From assembly GCA_900550545.1 (NCBI GenBank), contig URSS01000007.1:24594-88593 (forward strand): 64,000 nt of DNA, read 5' to 3'. Origin of the DNA: an uncultured Lachnobacterium sp. GTDB taxonomy: Bacteria; Bacillota; Clostridia; Lachnospirales; Lachnospiraceae. Made by a program: the position numbers and the translations under genes. This document shows positions 1 to 8,426 of the stretch, piece by piece (positions within the stretch are counted from its first letter, which is position 1; the number at the start of each line of letters is the position of its first letter). Under the pieces are notes generated by a model. That model worked only from the letters and a program-made list of their open reading frames with translations. It had not been told where the DNA came from and did not search any database.

Positions 1-891
1 AGATTTGGAGGACAGACACCGACAGCACAGAAGGTTTTCTTCATTAATCTGCAGGAAATCAAAGGAATCAAATTTGGAACAAGACAGCCGATTAACTATT
101 TTGATACATTTTATAATGCGGAGTTGTTCCTGCGCGCACATGGTACATATTCCATTAAGATTGTGAATCCATTGCAGTTCTACGCAGAAGTAATTCCAAA
201 GAACAAGGATCACGTTGAAATTACCGAGATCAACGAGCAGTACCTCTCAGAGTTCCTGGAGGCTTTACAGGCTGCAATCAATCAGATGTCAGCAGACGGC
301 AACCGTATTTCGTTTGTATCCAGCAAAGCACGTGAACTCGGACAGTACATGGCTTCAATTCTGGATCAGGAATGGAACCAGATGCGAGGCATGGAGATTC
401 AGGCAGTCGGCCTTACGATTTCTTATAATGAAGAGTCACAGAAACTTCTCAACATGAGAAACGAGGGTGCAATGCTTTCAGATCCTACTGTACGTGAAGG
501 TTATGTACAGGGAGCAATGGCCCGCGGACTTGAAGCTGCCGGAAGCAATGCAAATGGGGCAATGGCTGGATTCATGGGAATGGGTATGGCAAGCAATGTT
601 GGCGGTGGCATGATGGGAGCCGCTTCCAATACAAATATGGCACAGATGCAGATGCAGCAACAAATGCAGCAACAGCAGCAGATGGGCGCAGCTCAACAGC
701 CACAGCAGCCGGTAAACAATGCACAGCCGACTGCAGGAGCAGGAAGCTGGACTTGCAGCTGTGGACAGGTAAACAGTGGAAAGTTCTGCAGCGAATGTGG
801 CAAACCGGCACCTTCTGCAGACTGGACCTGCAGTTGTGGACAGGTGAACAGTGGAAAGTTCTGCAGTAATTGTGGAAGCCCACGTCCATAA
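1..891 (+). CDS. SPFH-domain protein with two C-terminal zinc ribbons (5' truncated by window)
   Basis: The frame is open from base 1, so the true start lies upstream. The visible 296 residues contain the back half of an SPFH/virion-core-like (YdjI-type) domain, then a Met/Gln/Ala-rich linker (about 545-740), then two nearly identical 4-Cys zinc ribbons, each of the form WTCSCGQVNSGKFCS-x-CG. Family members are cytosolic or membrane-associated scaffold-like proteins of poorly known role; the duplicated ribbon suggests protein or nucleic-acid contacts. A hairpin terminator follows directly. The domain call rests on remembered family architecture. Confidence 0.75.
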   Translation, partial: RFGGQTPTAQKVFFINLQEIKGIKFGTRQPINYFDTFYNAELFLRAHGTYSIKIVNPLQFYAEVIPKNKDHVEITEINEQYLSEFLEALQAAINQMSADGNRISFVSSKARELGQYMASILDQEWNQMRGMEIQAVGLTISYNEESQKLLNMRNEGAMLSDPTVREGYVQGAMARGLEAAGSNANGAMAGFMGMGMASNVGGGMMGAASNTNMAQMQMQQQMQQQQQMGAAQQPQQPVNNAQPTAGAGSWTCSCGQVNSGKFCSECGKPAPSADWTCSCGQVNSGKFCSNCGSPRP

Positions 892-904
892 AAATGAAGA
901 TTGA

Positions 905-936
905 GGGCACTTGCGAAAAGGCAGGTGTCCTTTTTT
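905..936 (+). terminator. Intrinsic terminator after the SPFH gene
   Basis: A 10-bp stem with three G-U pairs (905-914 with 921-930), a six-base loop and a run of six T. It lies 13 bases after the stop codon, and its T-run merges into the left edge of the large palindrome that follows. Confidence 0.7.
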
Positions 937-1420
937 CTGTTCTTCCCCGGCCGGACGCACCTGGTTCTTGCTGGAAAATTTTTAGACAGAATTGCAGAAG
1001 TTGTGAAAGCCTTCCCCTGCCTCTATTTTCGTGTCCGGCTCACGTTTCGACACCAGCCCATATATGTCCGTCTCTCACAGATGCGCTCAGCATTTTTAGC
1101 CTGTCTAAGTGGTGGGGTTCAGAAATTTTAATGTACCCGCTCTCCATTATGTCGCTCATCGTAGAATTACATATGTTCATAGTAGAACGAGAGCGCAAAT
1201 GCGACCCGCGGCTACGATATTCTTCACCGCCACCACTAAGACCGTCACAAAATACTTCGGACGTCATCTGTGAGAGACGGACATATATGGGCTGGTGTCG
1301 AAACTTGAACGGACAGGAATCATCGATGAGGCAGGGGAGGGTTTCTACAACTTCGTAATTCTTGATAACTTTTTCCAGCAAGAACCAGGTGCGTCCGGCC
1401 GGGGAAGAACAGAAAAAACC
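931..1420. repeat. About 490-bp imperfect inverted-repeat element (MITE-like or long hairpin)
   Basis: The left arm (about 931-1116) and right arm (about 1231-1420) are reverse complements. Outer segments match almost perfectly (937-975 against 1377-1412), an inner block matches over about 38 bases (1043-1081 against 1267-1304), and diverged stretches lie between. The centre (about 1117-1230) is less symmetrical and carries a smaller CGCTCTC/GAGAGCG pair. No transposase is present. Each arm, read inward, encodes a similar peptide containing RHQPIYVRLSQM. Both sides of the element end in T- or A-runs. This explains the gap between the SPFH gene and pheB. Confidence 0.75.
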
Positions 1421-1476
1421 ATGGGACACATGTCGCTGCGTGCAGGAAAGAAATTCATTTTTTCGGAAGGTGGGGC

Positions 1477-1505
1477 TTGCGTTCTCTGCTTTACTGTGAT
1501 AAAAT
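1477..1505 (+). promoter_or_regulatory. Sigma-A-type promoter for pheB-hom
   Basis: TTGCGT (1477-1482), a 17-base spacer and TAAAAT (1500-1505), 55 bases before the pheB start and just outside the palindrome. AAAGGAGGTAAC (1548-1559) is the ribosome site. Confidence 0.55.
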
Positions 1506-1560
1506 CTTTCGAGTGAGCACAAGTGTCGGTCATAGGCAGACAATACAAAGGAGGTAACAG

Positions 1561-2004
1561 ATGGCAGAGAAGACATCTTTCTTCGTATTACGTGAAAAGG
1601 CTGTGCCTGAGGTACTGCTCAAAGTTGTAGAAGCAAAGCGGCTTTTGGACTCCGGTAAAGTAGAATCCGTGCAGGATGCTACCGAGGCGGTAGGAATCAG
1701 CCGAAGTTCCTTCTATAAGTACAAAGATGATATATTTCCATATCATGAGAATCAGAAAGGCAAGACAATCACAATGGTGATCCAGCTGGATGATGAGCCT
1801 GGGCTTTTGTCCATTGTTCTTAAAACGATTGCCGATTTTCATGCAAATATACTTACGATACATCAGAGTATTCCAGTCAATGGAATCGCATCTTTATCGC
1901 TTAGTATTGATGTGTTTCCGACGACGGGAAATGTGGAAGATATGAAGAATAGTATTGAGTCCGTACAGGGTATTCATTACGCAAAAATTTTAGCCAGGGA
2001 GTGA
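1561..2004 (+). CDS. pheB: PheB-type ACT-domain regulatory protein (UPF0735)
   Basis: A 147-residue protein of the length usual for the UPF0735/PheB family. The N-terminal part (about 1-60) has a helix-turn-helix-like segment around ATEAVGISRSSFYKYKD; the C-terminal part (about 70-147) is an ACT domain of the kind that senses amino acids. It overlaps or abuts homoserine dehydrogenase, and this pairing is common in Clostridia, so a role in sensing or regulating aspartate-family amino-acid synthesis is likely. The direct target is not known. The AAAGGAGGTAAC site supports this start. Confidence 0.85.
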   Translation: MAEKTSFFVLREKAVPEVLLKVVEAKRLLDSGKVESVQDATEAVGISRSSFYKYKDDIFPYHENQKGKTITMVIQLDDEPGLLSIVLKTIADFHANILTIHQSIPVNGIASLSLSIDVFPTTGNVEDMKNSIESVQGIHYAKILARE

Positions 2005-2009
2005 AAAAA

Positions 2010-3203
2010 ATGAAGATAGCAGTTATGGGTTACGGTACCATCGGATCTGGTGTCGTAGATGTATTAAGAATCAACAAAGAAAAGATTGCACAGAGAGCAG
2101 GGGAGCCGGTCGAGGTAAAGTATATTCTTGACCTTCGTGATTTCCCGGGAGATCCAATGGAGGAACTGATTGTTCACGATTACAAGACAATCGTCAATGA
2201 TCCGGAAATCGGAATCGTTGTAGAGACCATGGGAGGCGTTGAACCGGCCTATACATTTGTTAAGGAAATGCTTGAGGCAGGTAAGCAGGTCGCAACATCA
2301 AATAAGAATCTTGTTGCTGCCAAAGGTGCAGAACTGATCAAGATTGCAAGAAATCACAATGTGAACTTCCAGTTCGAGGCCAGTGTTGGTGGTGGTATCC
2401 CAATTATCCGACCACTCAACAAATGTCTTACCGCTGATGAGATTGAAGAAATTACCGGTATCTTAAATGGTACAACAAATTATATGCTGACAAAGATGGC
2501 AAAAGAAGGTGCTGACTTTGATGCGGTGTTAAAGGATGCACAGGACAAAGGATATGCGGAGAAGGATCCGACAGCGGATATCGAGGGACATGATCCGTGC
2601 CGTAAGATTGCAATTCTTACTTCATTGGTATGCGGTCAGCAGATTGATTTTGAAGATATTCACTGTGAAGGTATTACAAAAATCAGTGCAACAGATTTTA
2701 AATACGCAGAAGTTATGGATCGTTCTATTAAGCTTCTGGCATCCAGCCGAAAAGTTGGCGGAAGCTATTCCTGCATGGTAGCCCCATTCATGCTTTCAAA
2801 GGAACATCCGCTATGTGGAGTAAATGGTGTATTCAATGGAATCTTCGTACATGGAAACGTACTTGGTGATGCAATGTTCTACGGAAGTGGAGCGGGAAAA
2901 CTCCCGACTGCAAGTGCGGTAGTGGCCGATGTTGTTGATATGGTAAAACATAAAAATACAAATATTTATATCGATTGGAAACCGGAAAAACTTGAAATTG
3001 TCGATTACAAAGACAGTCGTAACAGCTTCTTTGTACGTACTTCTTCTGATAAAGAAGCCGTTGCAAAGGCATTCGGTGAAGTTACATATGTAAGTGCCGG
3101 CATCGAGGGCGAAATCGGTTTTACAACTGGAGAGATGACGGAGGCTGAGTTTGAAAAATGTGCGGCTGAAATTAATCTGATCAATCGTATTCGTCTTGGA
3201 TAA
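2010..3203 (+). CDS. hom: Homoserine dehydrogenase
   Basis: Converts aspartate semialdehyde to homoserine with NAD(P)H, the branch point to threonine and methionine. The 397 residues show an N-terminal Rossmann motif (GYGTIGSGVV), the conserved EASVGGGIPIIRPL segment and GILNGTTNYML, followed by the lysine/aspartate-rich catalytic region (DPTADIEGHD). The C-terminus is a shortened ACT-like tail (about 340-397). An in-frame GTG at 2001 overlaps pheB and lies inside the AGGGAG ribosome site, so ATG 2010 with an 8-base spacing is preferred. Co-transcribed with pheB and followed by a terminator. Confidence 0.93.
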   Translation: MKIAVMGYGTIGSGVVDVLRINKEKIAQRAGEPVEVKYILDLRDFPGDPMEELIVHDYKTIVNDPEIGIVVETMGGVEPAYTFVKEMLEAGKQVATSNKNLVAAKGAELIKIARNHNVNFQFEASVGGGIPIIRPLNKCLTADEIEEITGILNGTTNYMLTKMAKEGADFDAVLKDAQDKGYAEKDPTADIEGHDPCRKIAILTSLVCGQQIDFEDIHCEGITKISATDFKYAEVMDRSIKLLASSRKVGGSYSCMVAPFMLSKEHPLCGVNGVFNGIFVHGNVLGDAMFYGSGAGKLPTASAVVADVVDMVKHKNTNIYIDWKPEKLEIVDYKDSRNSFFVRTSSDKEAVAKAFGEVTYVSAGIEGEIGFTTGEMTEAEFEKCAAEINLINRIRLG

Positions 3204-3210
3204 AACAAAA

Positions 3211-3250
3211 GGGCAGCAGTAGCGATGCGCTATTGCTACCCTTTCTTTAA
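3211..3250 (+). terminator. Intrinsic terminator after hom
   Basis: Stem GGGCAGCAGTAGCG paired with CGCTATTGCTACCC around a three-base loop, followed by TTTCTTT. It closes the pheB-hom unit. Confidence 0.8.
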
Positions 3251-3329
3251 TACAAATAGTGTATGCAAATGCTGTAACTGCCAATGATTTGCAGGGAAAT
3301 GGCAGTTCAGATGGGAGGAGGAAAATTTT

Positions 3330-4094
3330 ATAAAAATCGGGGAAAAGTTTTTACAGATTTTATTTCCGCCGCGCTGTCCAGTGTGCGATGAGCTTCTTGA
3401 AACATCAGAGGTGCGAAATGATGAATGGATGCACAGAAAGTGCAGAAATAAACTGAAACCGGTAGGAGACAATGTATGCTATCATTGTGGACGACCGGTA
3501 CGTGGAGAGAGACAGGAGTATTGTCACGACTGTACGCGGGGAATGCAACAAATACAAAACCCATATTGGAGAGGGAGACCTTTTTCTTATTATCAGCAGG
3601 GAAAAGCCTTATTTTTGTATCAGGATGAAGCGAAGCTCATGATGTATCGGTTTAAATATGGAAATCGAAGGACCTATGCAGAATTTTTTGCGGATGAAGT
3701 ACAAAAACATTATGGCGACTGGATCAAAAGAATCGGAGTGGAAGCAGTAGTTCCGGTGCCGATGTACCACCGAAAAGAAAAACAGCGTGGCTATAATCAG
3801 GCGAGCGTATTTGCAAAGAAGATAGCGGAGTTTTTTGGACTGGCTTATGAGCCGGGAGCGGTCCGAAGGATTGTGGACACAAAGCCGCAGAAAGAGTTAA
3901 ATGACGAGGAACGCAAAAATAACCTTAAAAATGCTTTTCAGGCGGAAAAATTTATAGTAAAATATAAGTATGTTTTATTGGTGGATGATATTTATACGAC
4001 AGGTAGTACAGCGGAAGCTGTTGCAGGACAACTGGTAGCTGCCGGTGTAGAAAAAGTTTTTTTCCTGTCTGCATGTATCGGAAATGGTTATTAG
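3330..4094 (+). CDS. comF: ComF-family phosphoribosyltransferase-like protein, apparent non-canonical ATA start
   Basis: About 254 residues: an N-terminal zinc finger (CPVC, later CYHC and CHDC) and a C-terminal phosphoribosyltransferase fold with the PRPP-loop motif VDDIYTTGST. ComF is a competence-associated protein involved in DNA uptake or handling of incoming single-stranded DNA. Homology-like sequence (ILFPPRCPVC) extends upstream of the first canonical start, GTG at 3381, which would remove the first zinc-finger cysteine. The open frame runs from 3288 with no ATG, GTG or TTG; an ATA at 3330 sits 8 bases after GGAGGAGG. Either a rare AUA start or a lost ATG is likely. It is followed closely by yvyF. 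Confidence 0.8.
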   Translation: MKIGEKFLQILFPPRCPVCDELLETSEVRNDEWMHRKCRNKLKPVGDNVCYHCGRPVRGERQEYCHDCTRGMQQIQNPYWRGRPFSYYQQGKALFLYQDEAKLMMYRFKYGNRRTYAEFFADEVQKHYGDWIKRIGVEAVVPVPMYHRKEKQRGYNQASVFAKKIAEFFGLAYEPGAVRRIVDTKPQKELNDEERKNNLKNAFQAEKFIVKYKYVLLVDDIYTTGSTAEAVAGQLVAAGVEKVFFLSACIGNGY

Positions 4095-4105
4095 GAGGAA
4101 GCAGG

Positions 4106-4516
4106 ATGAATGTTACAAATTGCAGAAGCTGTGGACGGTTGTTTAATGTGATTGATGGGGAAAAGTTATGTCCGGAGTGTCAGAAAAAAATAGATGAACG
4201 TTTCAAAGATGTGAAGGAATATTTGCATGAGCACCCGGATGCTTCTGTGGAGGAACTTTCCAAGGAACTGAAGATTTCTGTGAAACAGATTATTCGCTGG
4301 ATTCGCGAGGAAAGGCTTGTGCTTTCAAATCCTACAAGCACAGAGATTACCTGCGAATCTTGTGGAAAACCAATTTGCTCCGGACGTTTTTGTAAGAAAT
4401 GCAAAACGAGAATTGCAACGGACCTGATGGGAGCTGTCAGCGGAAAATGGCAGGGAACGGTGCCGGGAGAAAATGGAACAAAAGAAAGTGATCGTATGCG
4501 ATATTTAAAAAGATAG
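4106..4516 (+). CDS. yvyF: YvyF/TIGR03826-type flagellar-operon protein
   Basis: A 136-residue protein with an N-terminal zinc-ribbon-like CRSC...CPEC, a central helix-turn-helix-like region (SVEELSKELKISVKQIIRWI) and a second cysteine cluster (CESCGKPICSGRFCKKC). In Bacillus and many Clostridia this gene sits between comF and flgM at the head of a flagellar operon; the exact function is uncertain. Here no flgM, flgK or flgL follows: a terminator closes the unit. ATG 4106 is chosen because AGGAGG (4093-4098) precedes it by 7 bases. Confidence 0.75.
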   Translation: MNVTNCRSCGRLFNVIDGEKLCPECQKKIDERFKDVKEYLHEHPDASVEELSKELKISVKQIIRWIREERLVLSNPTSTEITCESCGKPICSGRFCKKCKTRIATDLMGAVSGKWQGTVPGENGTKESDRMRYLKR

Positions 4517-4531
4517 TGTCGAAATTGCTGG

Positions 4532-4558
4532 CAACCCCGGAATCCGGGGTTGTTTTTT
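4532..4558 (+). terminator. Intrinsic terminator after comF-yvyF
   Basis: Perfect 9-bp GC-rich stem (CAACCCCGG / CCGGGGTTG), AAT loop and six T. Confidence 0.9.
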
Positions 4559-4583
4559 AATGATTTCTTTGTATATTATGGGT

Positions 4584-4611
4584 TTGAAAAAAGATGCAGA
4601 TGTGCTATAAT
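4584..4611 (+). promoter_or_regulatory. Promoter for the membrane-protein/cdaA cluster
   Basis: TTGAAA (4584-4589), a 16-base spacer and TATAAT (4606-4611), directly after the comF-yvyF terminator and 55 bases upstream of the next gene. Confidence 0.65.
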
Positions 4612-4665
4612 AAAAAATAATGCGTAATTGTGTCCAAATATAAAATATAGGAAGGCATGAACCAT

Positions 4666-5070
4666 ATGATCAATGAAGATAGGGTAAAAGAACTGTACCG
4701 TATGGCGGTATATGATGCATGTGAAGATGAAAAATGCCAGCAGACAGGTAAATATTATATTAGCGATTATGTGGGAAAAGAAGTGATCAAAAGCTTTTTC
4801 TCAGGTACGATTGCATTTATTCTGCTGGTGGTTTTGTGGGGAATCGGAGATGTAAGTGCACTGATTGCTTTTATTAATAATGCAGATGTTATAGATTTGC
4901 TGATTCATATTGTTATGCTTTACGCAGGATTTATGGCAATCTACCTGTTTATTACTGCTGTTGTATATCGGGTTAGATATGACAAGAGAAGAAGAAAGTT
5001 GCATCAGTATGCAAAGCATGTAAATAAAGTACAGGAGATGTATCGGCGAGAAGATAAGTTGAAAGCATAG
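4666..5070 (+). CDS. Unknown two-helix membrane protein
   Basis: A 134-residue protein I do not recognise. It has a soluble acidic N-terminus (about 1-42), two hydrophobic segments (about 45-67 and 78-101) and a basic C-terminal tail beginning RVRYDKRRRK. The tail is probably cytoplasmic, giving an N-in/C-in hairpin. An ATG at 4657 lies one base from the AGGAAGG site, so ATG 4666 is preferred. It is separated by 9 bases from the next membrane-protein gene and is likely co-transcribed with it. Confidence 0.7.
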   Translation: MINEDRVKELYRMAVYDACEDEKCQQTGKYYISDYVGKEVIKSFFSGTIAFILLVVLWGIGDVSALIAFINNADVIDLLIHIVMLYAGFMAIYLFITAVVYRVRYDKRRRKLHQYAKHVNKVQEMYRREDKLKA

Positions 5071-5079
5071 GGAGGCTTT

Positions 5080-6129
5080 ATGACAAAATTATTAGAGATG
5101 AAGGATCAATTGATCCGCTTCTACAGTAAATATGAAAATTATTTGTTCCCAGTAGTGAAATTTGTCGTTGCGCTGGTCCTTTTTGCAACAATTAATCATG
5201 ATCTTGGCTTTATGACAAAAATCAGTACCTGGCCGGTGGCTTTGGTTCTGGCTGTAGTCTGTGCATTGCTCCCTGTGAATACGATCATCTGGATTTCGGC
5301 ACTGCTTGTACTGGCTGATATGTATGCATTATCTATGGAAGTAGCAGTGACTACCCTGATTTTGTTTGCAGCGTTGTTCTTTTTGTATTTTCGCTTTGCT
5401 CCCAAAGATGGAATCGCAGCAGTACTTACTCCGGTCTGTTTTAAATTCCGGATTCCATATGTGATGCCGGTTGCCTGCAGCCTTTTGCGCAACGCATATT
5501 CTGTGATTGCAATCGTCTGTGGTACAGTTGTATATTACTTTTTGGATGGCATTCATCAGAATGCGGCAACATTAATGAATGTAACTACAGAAAAGGATAC
5601 TGCAGCACAGTCTAAGTTTGATATTTCAATCGGACAGTTACTGAATAATAAGGAAATGTTTTTAGTAATCGCTATTTTTGTTGTGGCAGCAATCGTGGTA
5701 TACATTGTGCGCCGCATGGAAGTTGACCATGCCTGGACGCTTGCAATTATTTCCGGTGTACTGATTGAAGTTGCCGGCTTATTTGTAGGATTTATCGTTT
5801 TGAATATTTCTGGAAAGACCGTTGGGCTGTTAGTTGGAAGCATTATTTCTTTGCTGATTGGCTTTTTGATCCAGTTCCTTTTTATGAATCTGGATTATGC
5901 TCGTACGGAACGAGTTCAGTTTGAGGATGATGATTACTATTACTATGTGAAAGCAGTTCCGAAAAAGATGGTCGCAGTCAAGGAAGTGACGGTTAAGCAT
6001 TTCGGAAATACAGCAAGTATGGGCAAACGCATTGACCATAGTAAGAGAAAGCTGACGGAAGAAGAGGAAGAAACCAGTCGCAAAGTGATTGCAAAGGAAC
6101 TGGATATTGATGAGGACTTATTGAAATAG
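5080..6129 (+). CDS. Unknown polytopic membrane protein upstream of cdaA
   Basis: A 349-residue protein with roughly eight hydrophobic helices between about 22 and 285, then a cytoplasmic tail of about 65 residues. The tail contains an acidic-tyrosine run (DDDYYYYVKAVPKK) and a charged end (LTEEEEETSRK). I do not recognise a transporter signature. It lies 66 bases before cdaA, and its position suggests a partner or neighbour of the c-di-AMP system, perhaps in turgor or envelope control; that is inference only. The start follows AGGGAGGC. Confidence 0.75.
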   Translation: MTKLLEMKDQLIRFYSKYENYLFPVVKFVVALVLFATINHDLGFMTKISTWPVALVLAVVCALLPVNTIIWISALLVLADMYALSMEVAVTTLILFAALFFLYFRFAPKDGIAAVLTPVCFKFRIPYVMPVACSLLRNAYSVIAIVCGTVVYYFLDGIHQNAATLMNVTTEKDTAAQSKFDISIGQLLNNKEMFLVIAIFVVAAIVVYIVRRMEVDHAWTLAIISGVLIEVAGLFVGFIVLNISGKTVGLLVGSIISLLIGFLIQFLFMNLDYARTERVQFEDDDYYYYVKAVPKKMVAVKEVTVKHFGNTASMGKRIDHSKRKLTEEEEETSRKVIAKELDIDEDLLK

Positions 6130-6195
6130 TCCGAAATAGTTATATAGTAGAAATCATTGTAATTAAGAAAGAAATAGGATAGAAAGGAGAGACGA

Positions 6196-7077
6196 ATGCA
6201 AAATTTCAAAGGCATGCTTGCAGAATTTTATGATCAGGCATCGTTGTTACTTGGATTGCCGGATATTTCATTCTCTCCAATTGATTTTATAGAGATTTTA
6301 ATTATCGCTTTTCTCTTTTATCATATTTTATTATGGATCAAAAGCACAAAAGCATGGAATCTGTTTAAGGGAATTATTGTAATTCTGCTTTTTGTTCTTG
6401 TTTCGGCTATTTTCCAGATGAACACTATTCTCTGGCTGGCGGAGCGAACGTTAAATGTTGGTTTGATCGCGCTTGTTATTATTTTTCAGCCGGAACTTCG
6501 TAAAGCATTGGAGAATCTTGGAGAAAAGAATTTCTTTGGCAAGGTATTTAATTTCTCAAAGTCAGATGAATGTAAATTTTCCGATCGGACAATTGAAGAA
6601 TTGATTAAAGCATGTTATGCAATGGGCAAGGTTCGAACAGGTGCTCTGATTGTTATTGAGGATGAAATTTTACTCAATGAATATATTCGAACAGGCATTG
6701 ATATTGATGCGATACTCAGCAGTCAGCTCCTGATTAATATTTTTGAAAAAAATACGCCGCTTCATGATGGCGCTGTGATTGTAAGAGGAGACCGTGTGGT
6801 ATCTGCAACGTGTTATCTTCCTTTATCAGACAGCCTTTCTTTGAGCAAAAATCTTGGTACAAGACATAGAGCAGCAGTTGGAGTAAGTGAAGTAAGTGAT
6901 TCACTTACGATTGTTGTATCCGAGGAGACTGGCAAGGTTTCGATTGCTTCCAGAGGACAGATTTATCATGGCATTGATGCTGATTTTCTTCGGGAGAAAT
7001 TACAATACCTGCAGAACCGGAATCATGAAGTGACAAAGCTGGAATTGCTGAGAAGGAGGTTTAGAAATGGGAAATAA
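6196..7077 (+). CDS. cdaA: Membrane diadenylate cyclase CdaA
   Basis: Makes c-di-AMP from two ATP; this second messenger controls potassium and osmolyte balance and cell-wall homeostasis in Firmicutes. The 293 residues begin with three transmembrane segments (about 30-100) followed by the DAC domain. The catalytic motifs DGA (191-193) and RHRAA (223-227) are both intact. The gene overlaps cdaR by 11 bases, the usual operon order. The start follows AAAGGAGA. The third gene usually found in this operon, glmM, is absent. Confidence 0.95.
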   Translation: MQNFKGMLAEFYDQASLLLGLPDISFSPIDFIEILIIAFLFYHILLWIKSTKAWNLFKGIIVILLFVLVSAIFQMNTILWLAERTLNVGLIALVIIFQPELRKALENLGEKNFFGKVFNFSKSDECKFSDRTIEELIKACYAMGKVRTGALIVIEDEILLNEYIRTGIDIDAILSSQLLINIFEKNTPLHDGAVIVRGDRVVSATCYLPLSDSLSLSKNLGTRHRAAVGVSEVSDSLTIVVSEETGKVSIASRGQIYHGIDADFLREKLQYLQNRNHEVTKLELLRRRFRNGK

Positions 7078-8395
7078 AATTCTAAAGACTCTGACAAAGA
7101 ATCTGGGCTTTAAAATACTGGCCGTTGTTTTTGCTTTCATTTTGTGGCTGGTGGTATATAATACGGATGATCCAACGGTTACAGTATCCTACACGACCAA
7201 TGTAACGGTCGAAAATGCATCGGTTGTTACGGAGATGAACAAGTGCTATGAAGTACTCAATGGAACGAACACGGTTACATTTGCAGTGACGGCAAAGCGA
7301 AGCGTTCTAAATAAGCTTGAGGACACGGATTTTACTGCGATAGCAGACATGAATCGCATGATCGTGAACGAAAAGGGCGATGGAGCAAATGTGCCGATTG
7401 AAATTACCAGTAAGAGAAGCAACAGTTCTCTGAAGTATAACGGAAAGAATAAATATCTGGAAGTGTCCCTGGAAGATTTGATGAAGCGAAGATTTATTAT
7501 TACTGCGGACACAAGCGGAAAAGTTGCGGATGGTTATGCATTAGGTGAGGTTACGGTAACGAATCCGAATGTGCTTAACGTTTCAGGTCCTGCTTCTATT
7601 GTAAACAAAATAGACTCTGTTGTAGCGACCATTGATGTAGATGGAATGTCCATGAATTTGTCGGATAATGTTATTCCGGCTCTCTATGATGCAGATGGAC
7701 AGGAAATTGATACAACAAAATTGAAACTGAGCAATACGACGGTCACGATTTCCGCAAAAATTTTGAGTGTTAAGGAAATTCCACTGGTATTTTCCACAAC
7801 AGGTGTGCCGTATGGAGATAATCGTGTAGTAGAAATCAACAGTAAGCCAGAGAATGTCAAAGTCAAAGGTTCTTCTACCGTATTGAATCCGCTTAGCTCT
7901 CTGACAATTCCGGGTGATGTGTTGAATGTGTCCGGAGCAAGAGAGGATATTACAACAACGATTGATATTTCAGAATATTTGCCGGATGGTGTTGAACTTG
8001 TCAATGCATCGGATGCGACTGTGACAGTAACCGTCCGTATTGAAGCTTATGAATCAAAGAAGTTTAATCTCGATACCGGCGAGATTAGCGTGGATGGTCT
8101 TGGCTCAGATTATGATTTGTCATTTGACAAGTCTACCGTGGCAGTTACCGTGAGTGGATTGAAAAATGATTTGAATAAGTTAAGTGTGAGCCAGCTGAGT
8201 GCATCGATTGATGTGACAAATCTTGGAGTCGGGACACATCAGGTGAATCTTGAACTCAGTCTGGATGAGGATAATTATGCATATCAGACGATTACGGTTA
8301 CCATAGAGATTAAAGAAAAGGCAAAAGATAACACAGAAAGTACCGATGACGATAATTCATCGGAAAATGATGGACAGCAGAATCAGAGTGAGTAA
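7067..8395 (+). CDS. cdaR: CdaR, YbbR-domain regulator of CdaA
   Basis: A 442-residue protein with a short N-terminus, one transmembrane helix (about 14-30) and an extracytoplasmic region of about four YbbR repeats, ending in an acidic, Ser/Asn-rich tail. CdaR binds and modulates CdaA across the membrane. Its start lies inside the cdaA end, which implies translational coupling. Confidence 0.9.
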   Translation: MGNKILKTLTKNLGFKILAVVFAFILWLVVYNTDDPTVTVSYTTNVTVENASVVTEMNKCYEVLNGTNTVTFAVTAKRSVLNKLEDTDFTAIADMNRMIVNEKGDGANVPIEITSKRSNSSLKYNGKNKYLEVSLEDLMKRRFIITADTSGKVADGYALGEVTVTNPNVLNVSGPASIVNKIDSVVATIDVDGMSMNLSDNVIPALYDADGQEIDTTKLKLSNTTVTISAKILSVKEIPLVFSTTGVPYGDNRVVEINSKPENVKVKGSSTVLNPLSSLTIPGDVLNVSGAREDITTTIDISEYLPDGVELVNASDATVTVTVRIEAYESKKFNLDTGEISVDGLGSDYDLSFDKSTVAVTVSGLKNDLNKLSVSQLSASIDVTNLGVGTHQVNLELSLDEDNYAYQTITVTIEIKEKAKDNTESTDDDNSSENDGQQNQSE

Positions 8396-8426
8396 ATTAT
8401 ACTAATACAATAAAGGGGGAATCATT

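Noticed and set aside
1040..1576. Open frames on both strands in 870-1576
   Set aside because: They arise from the inverted repeat; the shared peptide in both arms reflects the repeat itself, and there is no ribosome site or known domain.
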